Shown here: positions 61,183-64,000 of the stretch, piece after piece | Numbering within the stretch: position 1 is the first letter of the stretch | Layout: each line of letters starts with the position of its first letter | NCBI RefSeq assembly: GCF_000934685.1 | Contig: NZ_JYNQ01000001.1 | Coordinates: 2,530,501-2,594,500 of the forward strand | Length of the DNA stretch: 64,000 nucleotides | Direction of reading: 5' to 3' | Source: Lacinutrix sp. Hel_I_90 | GTDB taxonomy: Bacteria > Bacteroidota > Bacteroidia > Flavobacteriales > Flavobacteriaceae | Position numbers and translations under genes: made by a program | Notes under the pieces: model-generated | What the model was told of the DNA's origin: nothing | Database searches by the model: none | Seen by the model: only the letters and a program-made list of their open reading frames with translations

Positions 61183-61823
61183 TTTGTGATTAATTTATAC
61201 AAAATGAAATAAGGTGAAATTTCAAGTGTGCAAAGATACAAAATAAAATAAAAGAAGTTGTTTTTTATGAGTCTAAGATTATCTTTAATAAAGATTAAAA
61301 CACCTATCAAATTAATTAAAAGTAAAAGGCTTACAAAAACTATAATAATAGCCTGTGAGACATTAAGAGTATAGATAAGCAAGGCGTTTATAGGAATCAA
61401 TAATAGGCCTAAAAAATTTTTGTAGCTGGTTTTCATAAGTAAATATTCGCTTATGATGCTGTCAATTTTTAGAATACTACTTACAAGGCGTTCAATTAAG
61501 ATTTTTATAATAATAATGATAGTGATTGCAAACCCCAGTTTATATAAAGTTATTTGTGAGCTGCTATCAATATGACTGCTCAAATTATAACTAATAAAGC
61601 CTAAAATAGAAAGGCCAATTATTAGATTGGAAAACAGAAGCCCTTCAAAAGTGTCTAAGAATTTCTGGTCGCGGGCATAAATTTTTAAGTATCTATAATT
61701 AAGCAAGATAGAAGCAAAGTCATAAAACCGTTTTGGGAATAACAACTTAGTGACACTAACGAGTAGTAAACAAACCACTAATAAAACAGTATAAATTTCG
61801 GTTGATATCGTTTCTCTAAGCAT
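61179..61823 (-). CDS. DUF4271 membrane protein
   Basis: 214 aa with six or so hydrophobic segments. ISTEIYTVLLVVCLLLVSVT starts the first; the loop FPKRFYDFASILLNYRYLKI and LFSNLIIGLSILGFISYNLS are typical of DUF4271, a Bacteroidota inner-membrane family encoded with hemD. Four-base overlap with hemD. Function unknown. Confidence 0.85.
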   Translation of the reverse strand: MLRETISTEIYTVLLVVCLLLVSVTKLLFPKRFYDFASILLNYRYLKIYARDQKFLDTFEGLLFSNLIIGLSILGFISYNLSSHIDSSSQITLYKLGFAITIIIIIKILIERLVSSILKIDSIISEYLLMKTSYKNFLGLLLIPINALLIYTLNVSQAIIIVFVSLLLLINLIGVLIFIKDNLRLIKNNFFYFILYLCTLEISPYFILYKLITK

Positions 61824-61902
61824 GTTGTAAAATTATTATAAAAAATTAGAGATGAAGCATCATTATTAAGAAATATTTAGAAAAAAGTAGCCTTCAAATA
61901 TG

Positions 61903-61910
61903 TACATTTG
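61903..61910 (+). promoter_or_regulatory. -7 promoter element of the mannosyltransferase gene
   Basis: TACATTTG matches TAnnTTTG; with transcription starting about 61917, the ATG at 61900 would lie upstream of the mRNA start, so translation from ATG 61933 is favoured. Confidence 0.6.
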
Positions 61911-61932
61911 CCTTATAAATGAAAATGAGTTA

Positions 61933-62661
61933 ATGCAAGACGCTGTAGTTATTATTCCAACATACAACGAAATCGAAAACATTGAAGCTATTATTAAAGC
62001 TGTCTTTGCACTAGATAAAGCGTATGATATTTTGGTCGTTGATGATAATTCACCAGACAAAACAGCAGAAAAGGTAAGCTTACTTCAGCAAGAGTACAAG
62101 AATCGGTTATTTTTGGAAGTAAGGCAAGAAAAATTAGGCTTAGGTACCGCCTATATTCACGGCTTTAAATGGAGTTTAGAGCGGCATTATGACTTTATTT
62201 TTGAAATGGATGCCGATTTCTCTCACAATCCAAAAGACTTAATCAGATTGTATGAGACTTGCCAAAAAGGAGGAGCAGATGTGAGTATAGGTTCTCGCTA
62301 TGTTAAAGGGGTAAATGTCGTAAACTGGCCCTTAGGCCGTATCATATTGTCTTATGGTGCTTCTATTTATGTAAAGCTGATAACAGGGATGCGTATTCAG
62401 GATGCGACAGCCGGTTTTGTATGTTACAAACGAAAAGTCCTAGAAGCAATAAACCTTGATAGTATAAAGTTTATAGGGTATGCGTTTCAAATTGAAATGA
62501 AATTTAAAGCGCATTTAATGCATTTTAAAATAGTCGAAGTTCCTGTTATTTTTATCGACAGAATTAAAGGTAAATCTAAATTGAGCTCAAGTATCATCTC
62601 TGAGGCCATTTTTGGTGTTATTACCATGAAAATAAAAAGTATATTTAACAAAGAACGCTAG
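61933..62661 (+). CDS. Polyprenol monophosphomannose synthase (DPM1-like glycosyltransferase)
   Basis: 242 aa from ATG 61933 (MQDAVVIIPTYNEIENIEAI). GT2-type glycosyltransferase that moves mannose from GDP-mannose to a polyprenyl phosphate. Blocks: DILVVDDNSPDKTAEKV, EKLGLGTAYIHGFKWSLERH, IFEMDADFSHNPKDLIRLYE (the DAD metal site), IGSRYVKGVNVVNWPLGRII and AGFVCYKRKVLEAI. No C-terminal membrane domain, so the DPM1 soluble form. Its stop and the pyrC start are adjacent (TAG ATG). Confidence 0.93.
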   Translation: MQDAVVIIPTYNEIENIEAIIKAVFALDKAYDILVVDDNSPDKTAEKVSLLQQEYKNRLFLEVRQEKLGLGTAYIHGFKWSLERHYDFIFEMDADFSHNPKDLIRLYETCQKGGADVSIGSRYVKGVNVVNWPLGRIILSYGASIYVKLITGMRIQDATAGFVCYKRKVLEAINLDSIKFIGYAFQIEMKFKAHLMHFKIVEVPVIFIDRIKGKSKLSSSIISEAIFGVITMKIKSIFNKER

Positions 62662-64000
62662 ATGAACAATAGAATAACACTTATAAAAAATGCGAAGATT
62701 GTAAACGAGGGCACTATTTTTAATGGTGATATTTTAATTGAGGGCGAAAAAATTATTAAAATCGATACCTCAATTAGTGCGAAGTCAGCCGATGTTAACG
62801 TGTTCGATGTAGAAGGTAAATATGTCTTACCTGGAGCAATAGACGATCAAGTACATTTTCGAGAACCAGGTTTAACGCATAAAGCCAATATTGAAACCGA
62901 ATCTCGTGCAGCTATTGCTGGCGGGATTACTTCCTTTATTGAAATGCCAAACACAAACCCGCAGACCACAACCATAGAAAAACTAAATGATAAATTTGCC
63001 ATCGCCAAAGCCACCTCGTATGCGAATTACTCTTTTATGTTTGGTGGGACTAATGATAATTTAGACGAAATTTTAAAATTAGACCCAAAACAAGTGGCTG
63101 CTTTAAAATTGTTTTTAGGGTCTTCAACAGGAAATATGTTGGTTGATAATCCTGAAGTTTTAGAGAAAATATTTGCTAGTACTAAGTTATTAATCGCTGT
63201 TCATTGTGAAGATGAAGCCACGATTAGAAAAAACACAGCAATTTATAAAGAACGCTACGGTGATGACATTCCTTTAAATTTACATCCTATTATTCGGAGT
63301 GAAGAAGCCTGTTATATTTCCTCTTCAAAAGCTATAGAATTAGCAAAGAAAACAGGGGCACGTTTACACGTGTTTCATTTGTCTACAGGTAAAGAAACTA
63401 AATTGTTTAGCAATAAGATGCCTTTAAAAGACAAAAAAATAACGGCAGAGGTTTGCATTCATCATTTGTGGTTTAGCGATAAAGACTACGACGAAAAAGG
63501 CACGCTAATAAAATGGAATCCAGCGGTTAAAACCGAAAAAGATAGAGCACAATTGCTAGAAGCTTTACTGGATGATAGAATAGATGTTATCGCTACAGAT
63601 CATGCACCGCATACATTAGAAGAAAAACAAAATGTGTATACTAAAGCACCATCAGGCGGACCATTAGTGCAGCATGCTTTGCCTGCTTTATTGGAAATGC
63701 ATCACCAAGGAAAAATTTCTATTGAAAAAATAGTGGAAAAATTATGTCATAATCCAGCGATTTTGTTTGAAATAGAAAAAAGAGGCTATGTAAAGGAAGG
63801 CTATTATGCAGATTTAGTGGTTGTAGATTTAAATAATCCTTGGACCGTAAATAAAGATAATATTTTATACAAATGTGGCTGGTCTCCATTTGAAGGGACT
63901 ACTTTCAAATCAAGAATCTCACATACTTTTGTTAATGGTGGGTTAGCCTATAAAAACTTTAAGTTTTACGATAATAAATATGCAAAACAGTTAACATTCG
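62662..64000 (+). CDS. pyrC: Dihydroorotase (runs off the right edge)
   Basis: Open from ATG 62662 to the end, 446 codons, close to the normal length, so the stop is probably just outside. It makes dihydroorotate in pyrimidine synthesis. Blocks: [34 protein letters not shown] (carbamylated Lys site), [24 protein letters not shown] and [17 protein letters not shown], in the expected order. The first metal ligand pair reads Q-V-H instead of H-x-H, while the other ligands are present. Directly follows the mannosyltransferase gene. Confidence 0.92.
   Translation, partial: MNNRITLIKNAKIVNEGTIFNGDILIEGEKIIKIDTSISAKSADVNVFDVEGKYVLPGAIDDQVHFREPGLTHKANIETESRAAIAGGITSFIEMPNTNPQTTTIEKLNDKFAIAKATSYANYSFMFGGTNDNLDEILKLDPKQVAALKLFLGSSTGNMLVDNPEVLEKIFASTKLLIAVHCEDEATIRKNTAIYKERYGDDIPLNLHPIIRSEEACYISSSKAIELAKKTGARLHVFHLSTGKETKLFSNKMPLKDKKITAEVCIHHLWFSDKDYDEKGTLIKWNPAVKTEKDRAQLLEALLDDRIDVIATDHAPHTLEEKQNVYTKAPSGGPLVQHALPALLEMHHQGKISIEKIVEKLCHNPAILFEIEKRGYVKEGYYADLVVVDLNNPWTVNKDNILYKCGWSPFEGTTFKSRISHTFVNGGLAYKNFKFYDNKYAKQLTF

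Noticed and set aside
61900-61932. Upstream ATG of the mannosyltransferase
   Set aside because: It lies within the -7 promoter region, and GT2 enzymes begin close to VVIIPTYNE; ATG 61933 is preferred.

Overview
The window looks like a chromosome segment of a gliding or T9SS-bearing member of the Flavobacteriaceae (Bacteroidota). Reasons: low GC, gldD and gldE gliding genes, PorP/SprF and PorE-like OmpA genes, a large secreted protein with a C-terminal type IX sorting domain, a TonB-dependent receptor, and many upstream regions carrying the Bacteroidota -7 promoter motif TAnnTTTG instead of a Shine-Dalgarno sequence. No rRNA, tRNA, CRISPR array, insertion sequence or prophage was recognised.

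Layout. 0-4 kb: tail of an amidohydrolase, a 39-aa membrane peptide, then mutY, ssb-gldE-gldD on the minus strand. 4.1-6.4 kb: HU protein, a 30-aa highly basic protein and RNase G, whose leader has three hairpins. 6.4-9.3 kb: PorP/SprF plus an OmpA-family protein. 9.5-18.3 kb: aldo/keto reductase, exonuclease III, an 1147-aa outer-membrane protein, a P1B-4 type metal ATPase and a small barrel protein. 18.3-21.1 kb: ahcY, a phosphopantetheinyl transferase and a GGGP synthase. 21.2-27.2 kb: a thiamine-uptake region made of a YkoF-like protein, a PnuC/PnuT transporter, a NadR-like kinase, DUF4301, ArfB, and a TPP riboswitch in front of a TonB-dependent receptor. 27-42 kb: housekeeping genes (greA, HIT, histidine kinase, flavin reductase, DUF3127, aat, tag, tonB, truB, uppP, ftsX, leuS), with REP-like repeats, one of them in frame inside leuS.

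42.4-55.8 kb is the accessory region and the most unusual part. It holds a cytoplasmic homologue of the Rhodococcus equi virulence protein VapA, a Bax-inhibitor-1 protein, a lipoprotein with a duplicated domain and a CPTTCD tail but no normal start codon, a four-gene minus-strand operon (CPNTCD-tailed protein, 7TM protein, NarL-type histidine kinase and regulator), and a plus-strand cluster. That cluster contains an unknown small beta protein, two tandem phage-tail-collar (Mdp-like) proteins, a substrate-binding-fold protein without signal peptide, and a 1299-aa T9SS cargo with eight nearly identical 79-aa repeats. I propose the kinase operon and the plus-strand cluster as a candidate surface or contact system; this is inference from gene order.

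56-64 kb is again core metabolism: an Lrp regulator and saccharopine-dehydrogenase-like enzyme, DUF423, pckA, hemD with DUF4271, a polyprenol-phosphate mannosyltransferase, and pyrC running off the right edge.
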